Source of the DNA: Tilletiaria anomala UBC 951
Taxonomy: Eukaryota > Basidiomycota > Exobasidiomycetes > Georgefischeriales > Tilletiariaceae
DNA length: 64,000 nucleotides
NCBI RefSeq assembly: GCF_000711695.1
Contig: NW_013546934.1
Span: 1-64,000 of the forward strand
Direction of reading: 5' to 3'
Of the stretch, positions 21,712 through 31,537 are shown piece by piece (within the stretch, counting starts at the first letter, position 1; each line of letters opens with the position of its first letter). A program made the translations under genes and the position numbers. The notes below the pieces were generated by a model, which saw nothing but the letters and a program-made list of their open reading frames with translations, had not been told where the DNA came from and did no database searches.

Positions 21712-24700
21712 TCACTCACAGAACGCTGCGCCAGAAGTGGTGGGAGCAATGATGCCAGCGCGAATGACCCAATCTCCGAACGCCTCGCCAGTGATGCGCT
21801 CCTGTGCGTAGCGCGCGATCATCGGCTCGAGTAGCTCGAGGATCTCCTTCTCGCCGACGCCGTCGCGGAAGATCTTGTTAAGTCGCTGACCGGCATGACC
21901 ACCGCCGAGCAGCATCAGGTAGCTTCCGGGCGCCTTGCCGACAAAGCCAATCTCGCCGAGCCATGGTCTCGAGCAGCCGTTGGCGCAGCCGCTCATGCGC
22001 ATTGTCACCTCGTCGTCGCGCAGTCCGTTCTTGAGGAAGAGCCTCTCCACCTTCTCGACCAGCACAGGCAGGTAGCGCTCAGACTCGGCCATGGCGAGGC
22101 CGCACGTGGGGAAGGCAACGCATGCGGATGCGGATAGCTGAAGGCCGGAGAGGTTCCAGTTGTCCATCTTGTACTTTTTGAGATGCGCTACAATGGCCGG
22201 CTTGTCCGCATCGCTCACGTCCGAGACGATGATGTGCTGGTTGGGTGTCATACGGAAGTGGCCCTTGTGAAACTTGGCTAGCTCGCGCAGACCGGTGCGG
22301 AAAGGCGCCTCAGGCGTGTCCTTTACCCGCCCGTTTTCGAGCCAGAGACCACAGTGCCAAGCGTCCTTGTGGTCTTTGTACCAGCCGTACCTATCAGTAT
22401 TCTCGGTAAACTTGTACGGCCGCGGCGCCTCGAGCTTGAAGCCCAGGCGACGCTCGAGCTCCGCCCTGAAGTTCTCGGGACCCTTCCAGTACTTGTCGAT
22501 GGTGTACTTGAGGCGCGCCTGCTTCCTGTTGGTGCGGTTGCCCGTGTCGCGCTGAATGAGCATGACCTCCTTGCACGCCTCGAGCGTCTGCTCCGGCGTA
22601 ACAAAGCCGATGACGTCACCGAGACGTGGATATGTGATCTTCATGCTGTGCGTGACGCCCATGCCGCCTCCGACGCTGAGGTTGAATCCTGCGAGACGCT
22701 TAGTCTTGGGGTCAGCGATAGCGATGAGGCCAATGTCGTGGGCGAAGCAGTCCGTGTCATTACGTGGGGGCACAGCGATGGCAATCTTGAACTTGCGCGG
22801 CAGGTAGTACGGACCGTACAACGGCTCGTAGTCCTTGAGAGCGCCACCGATAAGAAGCTGATTGCTGCTGTCGGTGCCCTTGTCGAGCCAGATCTCGTGG
22901 TAGGCGTTCATGCGCGGAAGGAGGTACTCGGAAATACTCTTGGAGAAGGCGAACGTGTCTTCGTGCAGCTGTGAAAGCGATGGGAGCGGGGTGCACATGA
23001 CGTTCCTGTTGACGTCACCGCACGCGGCGATGGTGTCGAGCATGCTCTTGTTGATGCCTTGCATGGCAGCCTTGAGGTTGCTCTTGACGATGCAGTGGTA
23101 CTGCAGCGTCTGGCGCGTGGTGATCTTCAGCGTCTGGTTGCCGTACTTTTCAGCGACATCATCGAGCTGCAGCCACTGCTGGGGCGTGGCAACACCACCG
23201 GGAATGCGGCAGCGGATCATGAAACTGTACGCGGGTTCCAGGCCCGCAGCCTTGCGCTCCTCGACAGTGTCGCGGTCGTACTGCATGTACGTGCCATGAA
23301 ACTTTGTGAGCTGCGTGTCGGCCTCGGCGATCGCGCCAGTCGAGGTGTCTGCTAGACCCTCCCGGATGGTACCACGGAGGTAGTTGGATGCAATCTTCAT
23401 GTGCTCGTTGGTGATCGGCTCCGGCTCGGCCTCCTTGACCTCGATCGAGTCGACGCTGAGCGCCTTCCAAAGGAGGGACTCCCAAGCATTGTAGCCCGTC
23501 TGCCAGCCGTCTGCATCCTGGTCGTCACCGAGACCCAAGTCGATCATCCTCTCTGCACCAAGCACAGACAAGCGCGCATCCAGGTCCTTACCGGACTTGT
23601 TGTAGTAGTGTGCGTCCTCTGGCCTGGGCCAGTAGTGGCTGTCGCCCATGCCAAAGACGGCGTACTTGAGCTCGGAGCCGGCAAAGATGCCGTCGCTGAG
23701 ACGGTTGTTCAGCGTCTTCCACGTCTCCCTGCCGTTCTGCGGAAACTCGCCCTGGCCGGCGGTAGATGTGACGAAGGCGACGTTCTTCTCCTGCTTGAGC
23801 TCGTCCGCGACGGGGAAGTCGTCCATGGCGAGCACACGTGCCGCGAGGCCCCGTGCGCGCGCACGCACGCCGAGCTTCTTGGCGACCTTTTCGGCGTTAC
23901 CGCCGTCCGATGCGTACAGAAGCAACAGCGGTGGGCCGTCCATGGCGCTAAGCAGGGCGTCATAGGCCTGCTTTGCCTTGCGCTTCTGCGCGGCGAGCAA
24001 GCCGCTGCCTTGCGATGCGGCGAGGTCGTATGACAGCTGCGGCTGGGCGTTGGAAAGGTACGACAAGTGGTTCTGGCGATCGAGGAACTGCTTGAGCTGC
24101 TCGCGCACGCGCGCGCCGTCGAGGCGGAAGACGTCCGCGCCGCGCGCCTCGGCGCTTGGGTCCCAGCGGAAGAGCGGCCAGTAGCCTGAGTCAATGGCGA
24201 GCTTGGTTTCCTTGAGCACCTCGAGCGCGGGTGCCTGCTCGGTGCGGAAGGGAACATACGCCAGAACGATTGAGGGGCCGTTGAAGCGGTCGGCCTCCTG
24301 GAGCGCGTGCAGCACCTGCGTGTAGTCCGCATAGACGGCTGTACTAGCGACGTACGCGTTACCATAGTTCATCGCGTACAGCCCAATGTCCTTCTTGCGC
24401 TTGTCTGCGTCGACGCTATCACGCTTGGTGTACGGGAGGGTGTCGAAGATGAGCATGTTGACGTTCTTGCCGGACGCAATGACGTGGTGCACGCCGCTCA
24501 TGCCCGTGTCGTACGCCCAGGCGTCGCTGCCGATGATCCAGCGCGACTTTTGCTTGGTCACAGCAGGGAGCAACTTCTGCACATTTTGCAGTGCTGAGCC
24601 AGACGATGAAGACTCTGCAATGAGCGATGCGAGCTCCTTTCCGGCCAGTGCTGCTTGCTCGGCGTCCGAGTCAACGAGCTGCACGAAACGTGTGAGCAGC

Positions 24701-26100
24701 TCGTGGACACGGGGCTCAAGACGACCAGCACGCAGAGCCTCCTGCGCCTGCGCGACGAGCTCATCTCGCTTCTCAAAGTCCGCGAGGATCTGGCCGAACG
24801 CGTACTCTGGGCTGTGAGCAGCAGGGTGTAAGTCTGAAGTGTCAGCAGGTGAGTTGACGACGTGCAGCCGCGCGTCGAAGACCTGCTCGAGCATCGAGTG
24901 GTATGCTTTCTCATGCTTAGGGACGTGCGGTGGCTCAGCACCGGCGGTAGCGGACTGGGCTGCTGGCGAGGGTAGTGCGCCGATGAGAGCGCCATGGCTC
25001 TTGCTCTCGAGCGCAGCAGTGACCGCAGCGCTCGCTTCGGCCGCCGATGTCTCGCTGATGTGACCGAGTGACGCACCGACAATCGTGGGCGGCGTGACAG
25101 ACACATCGTGCAAGCCGGTAACAATGTCCGTAAAGACGGGCCCGAGCCGCGTGGTGCGCTTGCCGGTCTTTTCAAGCACCGCAACTGTCGATGCCTTCGT
25201 CAAGAGCTCACCGTGTTGCTCAAACAGAAGGGACGGGCGCACAAGGCCAATCTCGACGACGGAAAAGTCGGCGGCAAGATGTTTGGCGCCTCTACCGAGC
25301 GCCACAACAATTCGATGCTCATTGTCCCCAGAGAGAGTATACGGTGCAACCTCGGAGTCAGTTATATCGGTGACCCGGGCGTACGCATCGAGCAGCGCCT
25401 CTTTGAGATCGCTGAATGCTGGTGCTGCCGAAGACTGGACCTGGACCGTTCCGTCTACGCTTCCGTTGCTGTGACCATTTCCGTTGGCATGGCCATTCGC
25501 GCGGCCGTTCGTCTGCGTCGAAGATGTGCGCTGGAAGAACTGCTTGAGGTCAAGCTCGGGTACCTCTTCGAAGCTACTATCTCCTTTCTCGCTTTCCAAC
25601 TCGAAAAAGTGCAATACGGCCTTGCGGGCCCCGAGCGCAGCCTTGGAAGCTACAATAGCGTGAGCCTGCGCCTGCTGCGCGGTTGAGCTGTAAATCAGCG
25701 CAAGACCGGACGAGCGAAGCGCAAGCACGTCCGAGTGGTCGCCACCTGCTGGCAGCGCGACGTGGATGGCGATGGGAAGATTGATGAGCTGGGAGAGGTA
25801 GGGCAGGAATCGGGTGAGGACATGTCGGTCCGAGACGGCGAGCAGCGTGGCCAATCTCCCCGTTTGCTCCTGCTGCAGCTGCTTTTGGGCAAGCCGCACA
25901 AGTGAGTGCGCAAGTTCTGCCTGCTGCGGGACGGCCTCGAGCTGCTCGGGCGCAAAGGCACGCTGGTCCTGCAGCGCCTCGAGTGTCGCTGCGTAAGGGG
26001 AAGTTGCAGAGGCGCGAGTTGTGAGGAGGATCGCACCGGACGAGTATGCTGCCACCCGCGCGACGGCCGCGGCCGCGGCCGAGGTGGATGTACAAGTCAT
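21712..26100 (-). CDS. MET5: Sulfite reductase (NADPH) hemoprotein beta subunit
   Basis: Catalyses six-electron reduction of sulfite to sulfide in sulfate assimilation, working with the flavoprotein Met10 in the cytosol. One uninterrupted frame of 1462 aa from ATG at 26100, close to yeast Met5 (1442 aa). Domains in order: N-terminal pyruvate-ferredoxin-oxidoreductase-like region (about 1-690, including a Gly/Asn-rich linker near 210), flavodoxin domain at about 720-870 (LLLLYASDGGNAEKVAKKLG and STAGQGEFPQN), then the two ferredoxin-like / siroheme halves at about 900-1450. The siroheme-4Fe4S cysteines are intact: CVAFPTCG at about 1330 and CANGC at about 1368. Arg-rich substrate motifs such as TTRQTLQYH are present. 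It is the largest intronless frame in the window. Confidence 0.97.
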   Translation of the reverse strand: MTCTSTSAAAAAVARVAAYSSGAILLTTRASATSPYAATLEALQDQRAFAPEQLEAVPQQAELAHSLVRLAQKQLQQEQTGRLATLLAVSDRHVLTRFLPYLSQLINLPIAIHVALPAGGDHSDVLALRSSGLALIYSSTAQQAQAHAIVASKAALGARKAVLHFFELESEKGDSSFEEVPELDLKQFFQRTSSTQTNGRANGHANGNGHSNGSVDGTVQVQSSAAPAFSDLKEALLDAYARVTDITDSEVAPYTLSGDNEHRIVVALGRGAKHLAADFSVVEIGLVRPSLLFEQHGELLTKASTVAVLEKTGKRTTRLGPVFTDIVTGLHDVSVTPPTIVGASLGHISETSAAEASAAVTAALESKSHGALIGALPSPAAQSATAGAEPPHVPKHEKAYHSMLEQVFDARLHVVNSPADTSDLHPAAHSPEYAFGQILADFEKRDELVAQAQEALRAGRLEPRVHELLTRFVQLVDSDAEQAALAGKELASLIAESSSSGSALQNVQKLLPAVTKQKSRWIIGSDAWAYDTGMSGVHHVIASGKNVNMLIFDTLPYTKRDSVDADKRKKDIGLYAMNYGNAYVASTAVYADYTQVLHALQEADRFNGPSIVLAYVPFRTEQAPALEVLKETKLAIDSGYWPLFRWDPSAEARGADVFRLDGARVREQLKQFLDRQNHLSYLSNAQPQLSYDLAASQGSGLLAAQKRKAKQAYDALLSAMDGPPLLLLYASDGGNAEKVAKKLGVRARARGLAARVLAMDDFPVADELKQEKNVAFVTSTAGQGEFPQNGRETWKTLNNRLSDGIFAGSELKYAVFGMGDSHYWPRPEDAHYYNKSGKDLDARLSVLGAERMIDLGLGDDQDADGWQTGYNAWESLLWKALSVDSIEVKEAEPEPITNEHMKIASNYLRGTIREGLADTSTGAIAEADTQLTKFHGTYMQYDRDTVEERKAAGLEPAYSFMIRCRIPGGVATPQQWLQLDDVAEKYGNQTLKITTRQTLQYHCIVKSNLKAAMQGINKSMLDTIAACGDVNRNVMCTPLPSLSQLHEDTFAFSKSISEYLLPRMNAYHEIWLDKGTDSSNQLLIGGALKDYEPLYGPYYLPRKFKIAIAVPPRNDTDCFAHDIGLIAIADPKTKRLAGFNLSVGGGMGVTHSMKITYPRLGDVIGFVTPEQTLEACKEVMLIQRDTGNRTNRKQARLKYTIDKYWKGPENFRAELERRLGFKLEAPRPYKFTENTDRYGWYKDHKDAWHCGLWLENGRVKDTPEAPFRTGLRELAKFHKGHFRMTPNQHIIVSDVSDADKPAIVAHLKKYKMDNWNLSGLQLSASACVAFPTCGLAMAESERYLPVLVEKVERLFLKNGLRDDEVTMRMSGCANGCSRPWLGEIGFVGKAPGSYLMLLGGGHAGQRLNKIFRDGVGEKEILELLEPMIARYAQERITGEAFGDWVIRAGIIAPTTSGAAFCE

Positions 26101-28365
26101 GTCTGGTCTGTAACAGGTAGGAATACAGAGGAGGAGCCGGGGTCAGAGAAGCCCTTTTGACGAAGAATGCACGCGTGACTCGGGGATGTGGTGGTGGCGA
26201 GGCTGCGGTTCCCGCTCTAAAAAAGCCGGCCGGTCGGCCAACCGACCGGCCGATCGATCGATCAACCAGACAGACACTCACCGATGGATGGGTCCACACG
26301 CACGCACACCGTTGCCATATGACAGGCCCCTCCGGGGAGTACTGTAGCCGTTTATAAAGAGCGAGCTGCGGGATATGCTGATGGTAAGAGGAAATAAAGA
26401 AGAAGGACAAGTATATCCAGTCCTGACCCGCTCCCAAACAAATAGTGTTCGCGACCGATATCCGCTTGCTCCCAATGAAAGCACGCACCCTCCGTGTCCT
26501 TCTCTCGCTCCACTCCTAGGCTACGCCTCTCTTGGCACCTGTGGATTTGTCACCAGGCAGAGGGGAACCAGTTGGGGCCGAGGCATACACACACCCATGC
26601 ACTCAATTCAGGTCTCCACTTTCGGAGACTGTCGGCCTTCTCTGCTAACTTTTCCCTTTTTCCCCAGAGTTGGCCAACTCCTCTCCGCACTGAACACACT
26701 CTCTCGCACGGAGATATCAGCAGGAGCAGGCCTCGCCAGCTTCAAACCCCACGATCCCTAGTATGACGAGATCATGGAAAATTCGGGACGTAGCATACTA
26801 TCTCCACAATGGTTGAGATAGCTCAATCTCTTCTGACAACGCACAGGGTGGTCTCATTCTTTCGTACAGCATCAATCTTTTTACAGTTTGTTTGAGAGTG
26901 CCTTAGTTGTGGCTGGAGCGAACCTCCAAGTGTGCAAAGCACGCCATCGTCGGCCAGCAAGCCACCTTTCACAAGAAGCACACGCCGGGCGAAGACGAGA
27001 GCAGGTGGGAGGGAAGCCGAGGCTTGGCGGTTGCACCGATTAGAAACATAATCGGACTCTCGCCCCGAGCGAGAATCAGTCAGCTCTAGTCGCTACTTTG
27101 GTTGATGCCTCTCATCACTGCATCTCATCGTTCATTCTCTAGCACTCATCCGAGCATTGCATTGCCAACTGCGCAAAGGACGAGACGGCAATCCATGTGG
27201 CGCTGGGGGACCATCTTTCTGATGGATAGTTACGTCTGATGATACTCTGCAACTTGTGCCTGCATACGTGGCATCAGTCCGCGCGGGTGATTCAAGCTGC
27301 CCTACGCGACCTGCTGCTATAGACGCCGCCCTCACGGTTGTCGAGATAGATACTCGCTGCCATCCTTGCTATGTGGGCTGCCACGTTTCAGCAGTTTGAC
27401 CTGCCAACATGAATTCTCGTCCTTAGTGGCAGATCAATACTGTCTTGTCTCGGCGCTCCTCTTTGAAGGGCGCACAATGCAGAAGGCAGCGTGTTCGCTG
27501 CTGTCGCTTCTCGCAGGACGCAAGCAATTTATCTCGTCCCAACTTGTTGGGTGGCGCATTTCGCGATTGTGAGCATCAACGACCCGGAATGCCATCGTCT
27601 GCCAGGCAGGGTAAGCCATGGCCACTTCTTGGTACAGGTGCTTCATCTCCGCGTTCGGCAAGGTGAGGGGAGGCGTGCAACTTGGCCGTCCATCTTGACA
27701 TGTGCCAAAATGTCCATTGCTATGATGCAATGTGGCAAGTGCTTCGTAGCCTCGGCCTGATCGCGAGTGTAGACTTGGTACAACAGGGGCGAAGCTTTGT
27801 ATGTCTGCATGATAGCCATGTCCTCTGTGCGTTCATCCCATCTGTCCATCGACACTGCCTTTGTTTCACCACCACGTGTGCCAGATCAGATCTCGACTGC
27901 GGGCCGCTGATCCATTTTCTTGTGGAGTCGCCAAAGCAGTATTGCAGTATTACGCAGGCGCAGATGGGATGCTGTATGGTCGCACTGACGGTGGTACTAT
28001 CATGCAGGGGGTATACGCACGCACCACCCCCTCTCCCCTTTTGTACCGAGTCTGACTACCTGAAGCGTCAGAGGCTACAGCTTCTCAACGAACGGAGAGT
28101 GCCTAAAAACAAGCAACACTCACCAAGAAACAAGCAACAGAATCAAGTTCTCCAAGACAACGGCGTTCATGTGCCATTGAGGCGATCGTCCTTTGACGTT
28201 TCGTATCGATAAGACACTGCAACTCGCGCCCAGGGAGGCATCACGAGTCAAGCGAGGGTTGATAGACTGCATCGAACTGCGCGAGCGTCTGAACAGCACG
28301 CAATCGACTACATGTACATATGGTACTGCGACATGATCGCATGCGGTGGAGTGTAATACGATGCA
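26101..28365. other. Gene-free stretch upstream of MET5 and downstream of POL32
   Basis: About 2.27 kb. The proximal part should be the MET5 promoter: TTTATAAA at 26351-26358 reads as TATAAA on the minus strand about 250 bp before the ATG, and a perfect hairpin lies at 26227-26252. From about 26760 to 28365 only short, mutually overlapping frames occur on both strands. None shows a domain I can recognise, and none can be extended convincingly by splicing. Confidence 0.6.
26227..26252. promoter_or_regulatory. Perfect 11-bp inverted repeat (CGG-N4-CCG) upstream of MET5
   Basis: Arms 26227-26237 and 26242-26252 are exact reverse complements around the loop CCAA. The core reads CGG-CCAA-CCG, the layout bound by Zn2Cys6 regulators in other fungi. 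The repeat lies 127-152 bp before the MET5 ATG and is followed by a short GATC run. Regulatory function is inference. Confidence 0.5.
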
Positions 28366-30665
28366 TCACGCCTTCTTCTGCTTGCCGAAAAAGCTCATCA
28401 GACTCTGCTGTCCCGGCTTGTTACTGTTGTTGTTGGAACCAGTTCCCCCCGCGGCATCTGCGCCACCTCCGCTTTGCTTCCTGCCAGCAGCAGAAGCTGA
28501 AGCAGGAGCGGGAACGGGAGCTGGCGCTTTGGGCTTGCTGGGTGGCGCTGCTGGTGCTGGTGCGGGTGCCGATGTGGGTGCAGGTGCAAAAGGCTTCGTG
28601 TCCTTCGCTTTGTCCGCTTTGCCATCCTCCACCCCTTTGCTTTTACTACCTCTGTGACCGCTACTGCTGCTGGCACCGGCAGCCTTACGCTTGTTGCTCA
28701 TGCTCTTTGCGCCGTTGTCCGAGTCACTCTCCCACGAGCTGTACGACTCGTACGTTTCCACGTTGCGCACGACTGCAAAGCAAAGCAAAGACAAATGGGT
28801 GTGTAGAGGCGAGCGCGTCAGTGAGGTGCGACGCGCAGATCGACTGACCATAGCCAACGAGTGGACTCACCCGTCCTGCCCTTGGCATCTTTTGTTTTCT
28901 CCTTCTTCTTGACCATCCGCTGCTTGCGGACGCGACGCTTTTCTCGTGAGCTTTTCCGCTCCTCTGCGTCCGCGTTTCCGCGCATTACGCTCGTGCTCGC
29001 CTTGCTAGCAGCCGCAACAACCGGTTCTCCATCCGCTCCGGCTTTACCAGCGTCGTCCTCATCCGAATCCATCATCGCAAGTAGGGCCGCCTTCTCACGC
29101 TCCCGCTGGTCTTTCTCCTTCGTCTTGGCGGCGTTGCCTTTGCCCTTTATCGCATTCATTGGAGCACATGGCGCTTCTGTGCGTTTTCTGGCCGCTTTCC
29201 CTGCAACCGCGACGTCGTCGATGTCGTCATCTGCATAGCCGATCGGACCCATATCCGTATCGTCCTCTTCATCCTCCTCCTCGTCGCCGCCGCCTGCTCG
29301 AGGCGCTTCTTCCAATTCGCTGCCGTCATCGTCTTCATCCGATGAGATAAGGCGCGCGTTGCCCTTACGACTCTGCCCCCTCTCCTTCTCGGCCGCCGAC
29401 TTTTTCACAGCGGGTGGCGGCGGGGTTTCCTTCTTCTTGGGTGGGGCCGCTTTTGAAAAATCAAGCGTCCCCTTCTTTCGCATTGATGGCGCTGCCGGCT
29501 CGCTACCCTCGGCTGACGTACCCGCACCCTTGAGCGCGATGTTGCCCGTCTTGGACGCCATAGCTGGCGGTGCGTCCTTGTTGACACTTGCGGCTGCCAC
29601 GGCTGCCGCTGAGCCATATACTGCAGCTTTGGTGGCATCGGCACCTTTCAACAGGCGCGCCTTGACCCGCTCGTCCTGAAGTAGCGCACACGGGAGCCAA
29701 AGAAAATGGCAGCGTCAGCGGACATACACTGCAGACGAGCACCTGCACCAAACGCTCAACACTCACGAGTATATCTTCCACCTGGGAATTGTGCATCACG
29801 CCCAGCTTGCTGCCCCGATCCGCTGCCTCCCATGCTCGCGCGTACGTCGGGTTGGAGTGAAGGTCGGTCTGCGTCGAGACGATGCCTGGGCTCGTACTGA
29901 CCGCCTTGACGGCGCCGGCCTGTAAAGAATAGATGTGCACGCTTGTGATGGTTTCAAAACGCGCTTTGGCCTCTGTTTTAGGTTTGGAGGAAGGGAGGTG
30001 GGATCGTAAGCAAGAACATCGTTGGTGCGATGCACGCACTGCTGCTCACCTTCCAGCTTTTCATCGCTGACGAGGAGAGTCACGCTGATGGGGACACTGG
30101 CTTCCTGTAGCTCATCCGATCGTCCCTGCAATGTCACTTGTGCACTCGAAGTGATTTGCGTATCCTCGGCCCCATCGACTAGCATAGCAGCGCCTCCATC
30201 CGCGGAGTCATTGGCGCCGGCATGACCGCCACCGCCGCCGCAGCCACCACCAACACTTGATTCAGGATTTGCATCCTGGTGTTTGCGCTTCTTTGCGCTG
30301 GTCTTCCGTGAGCCAGCACTGGTCTGGCCCGCGGGTAGACGACCTTTGATGATGAATGTTGCATGTACGGGCTCTGATGATTGCGCTGCTTTTGCGAAAA
30401 AATCCTGCATTTGCCTGGAGGAGAATTGGGTCAGCCTTCGCGCGCTGTGGCCATCTCGTTGCTGAAAACGACACACTTTTTGGCCTCGAAAATGTGTATC
30501 CGACGCTCGCGGGACATGACACGATATGTAATCTGCAGTCCCAAGCGGTCTCCCGCATGTGGTCAGTGCAAGCGTTGGTGTAAAGGCCTGATGACACGAG
30601 CTCACCATCTTCTTCTCGTGGCGGACCCGCGCATCGAGAAAGTCGGCGCCGCTGTCTGCCAGCAT
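28366..30665 (-). CDS. POL32: DNA polymerase delta third subunit (Pol32/Cdc27/POLD3)
   Basis: Non-catalytic subunit linking polymerase delta to PCNA and to polymerase zeta. Exons in coding order: 30665-30606, 30532-30477, 30414-30050, 29972-29767, 29675-28871, 28772-28366; 632 aa in phase. The N terminus has the family pattern of acidic helix, EKKM-ITYRVMSRE, HIFEAKK and VHATFIIKG, with the EAKK-QMQDFF junction recreated by splicing intron 2. The middle holds VHIYSLQ. The long C-terminal part is disordered, Lys/Asp/Ala-rich and ends in a PCNA-interacting peptide QQSLMSFFGKQKKA. The PIP box at the extreme C terminus is diagnostic together with the N-terminal domain. It is divergent from the sugar nucleotidyltransferase gene. 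Confidence 0.9.
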
Positions 30666-31537
30666 CTTGCCTCGGGAGCAGCGAGAAGAGCAAAATTATA
30701 AATCTTTGGGGTTTCGCGGCCGTCGATGCTACCAAGAAGCCGTTGTGGTCGACGTGTAATGGACGTCCACTTGTCAAAGCCAAGCCGATTTGGATGTCGG
30801 CCTTCTCCACCCATGTACAATGTACGTTGTGTTGAGATGGAGATCGAGCGTGTCTGGCCCGAGCAAACGCGTCGCGCCATGTTCTCCCAAGCCGGCCGGC
30901 CGGGGCTCGGAACTCGGAATGCGGCTCTCCGAGTAGGGAGCTGAAGGGCGGGCGCCGTTGCCGAGGGCGGCTTGCTGGTAGACTGCAACGGCACAGTCTC
31001 TGTGGCGGAGAACTGTGAGAGCGCGGAGGGCGGGTGCATTGTGCGGCCGTGCTGTGCCCGGCCGCGGCAATGCGCAACGCCAGTGCTTGGTGTCAGGTTG
31101 TGGTGCTCTCTGCACCGCTTTGTATGTATGAGTACATAAGTATCAAAGGCGCGAAGCCCATATACACAGCACAAAGCCCCCAAGGTGGAGACGCCAAAGC
31201 AGAAGTTGATCATGACGGCAGCATCTGAGCAGAATCAGTAACAGCCTTGGACCGCCATCGATTGACTCGTCGTGACCTGCACCGACAACTACGCCCACTC
31301 CTCCGTGTATTCGCGAGAAAGCCCGGGACTTGCCTTCCCTCCCTTACACCTCGCCCTTTTCTTCAGCGATTCGGAGACTGTCGGGCTGGCTTCAAATCGA
31401 GCATCCACGACGCTCGACAGCAACTCCTTCCACCTTACCGCAAGTAGTCCACGCCTGGCGATTGCGAGATAGAGGAGCAAGCCGACGACAGTCGTCACCT
31501 GCAATAACAAACACCTGCGCTGCGTCAATCCATCAAG
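30666..31537. promoter_or_regulatory. Divergent promoter, POL32 / nucleotidyltransferase
   Basis: 872 bp between head-to-head genes. The distal 200 bp before 31538 are rich in pyrimidine and CCTT/CTTC motifs typical of fungal leaders. A GC-rich GGCCGG cluster lies at about 30890-30905. No gene was recognised. Confidence 0.45.

Noticed and set aside
25577-26488. 303-codon minus-strand frame overlapping the MET5 start
   Set aside because: It is a frame-shifted shadow of MET5 codons plus upstream DNA and begins at a non-ATG-like position. No family resemblance.
27682-28212. 176-codon plus-strand frame in the gene-poor region
   Set aside because: Cys/His-rich random-looking composition, no domain, and equally long frames on the other strand.
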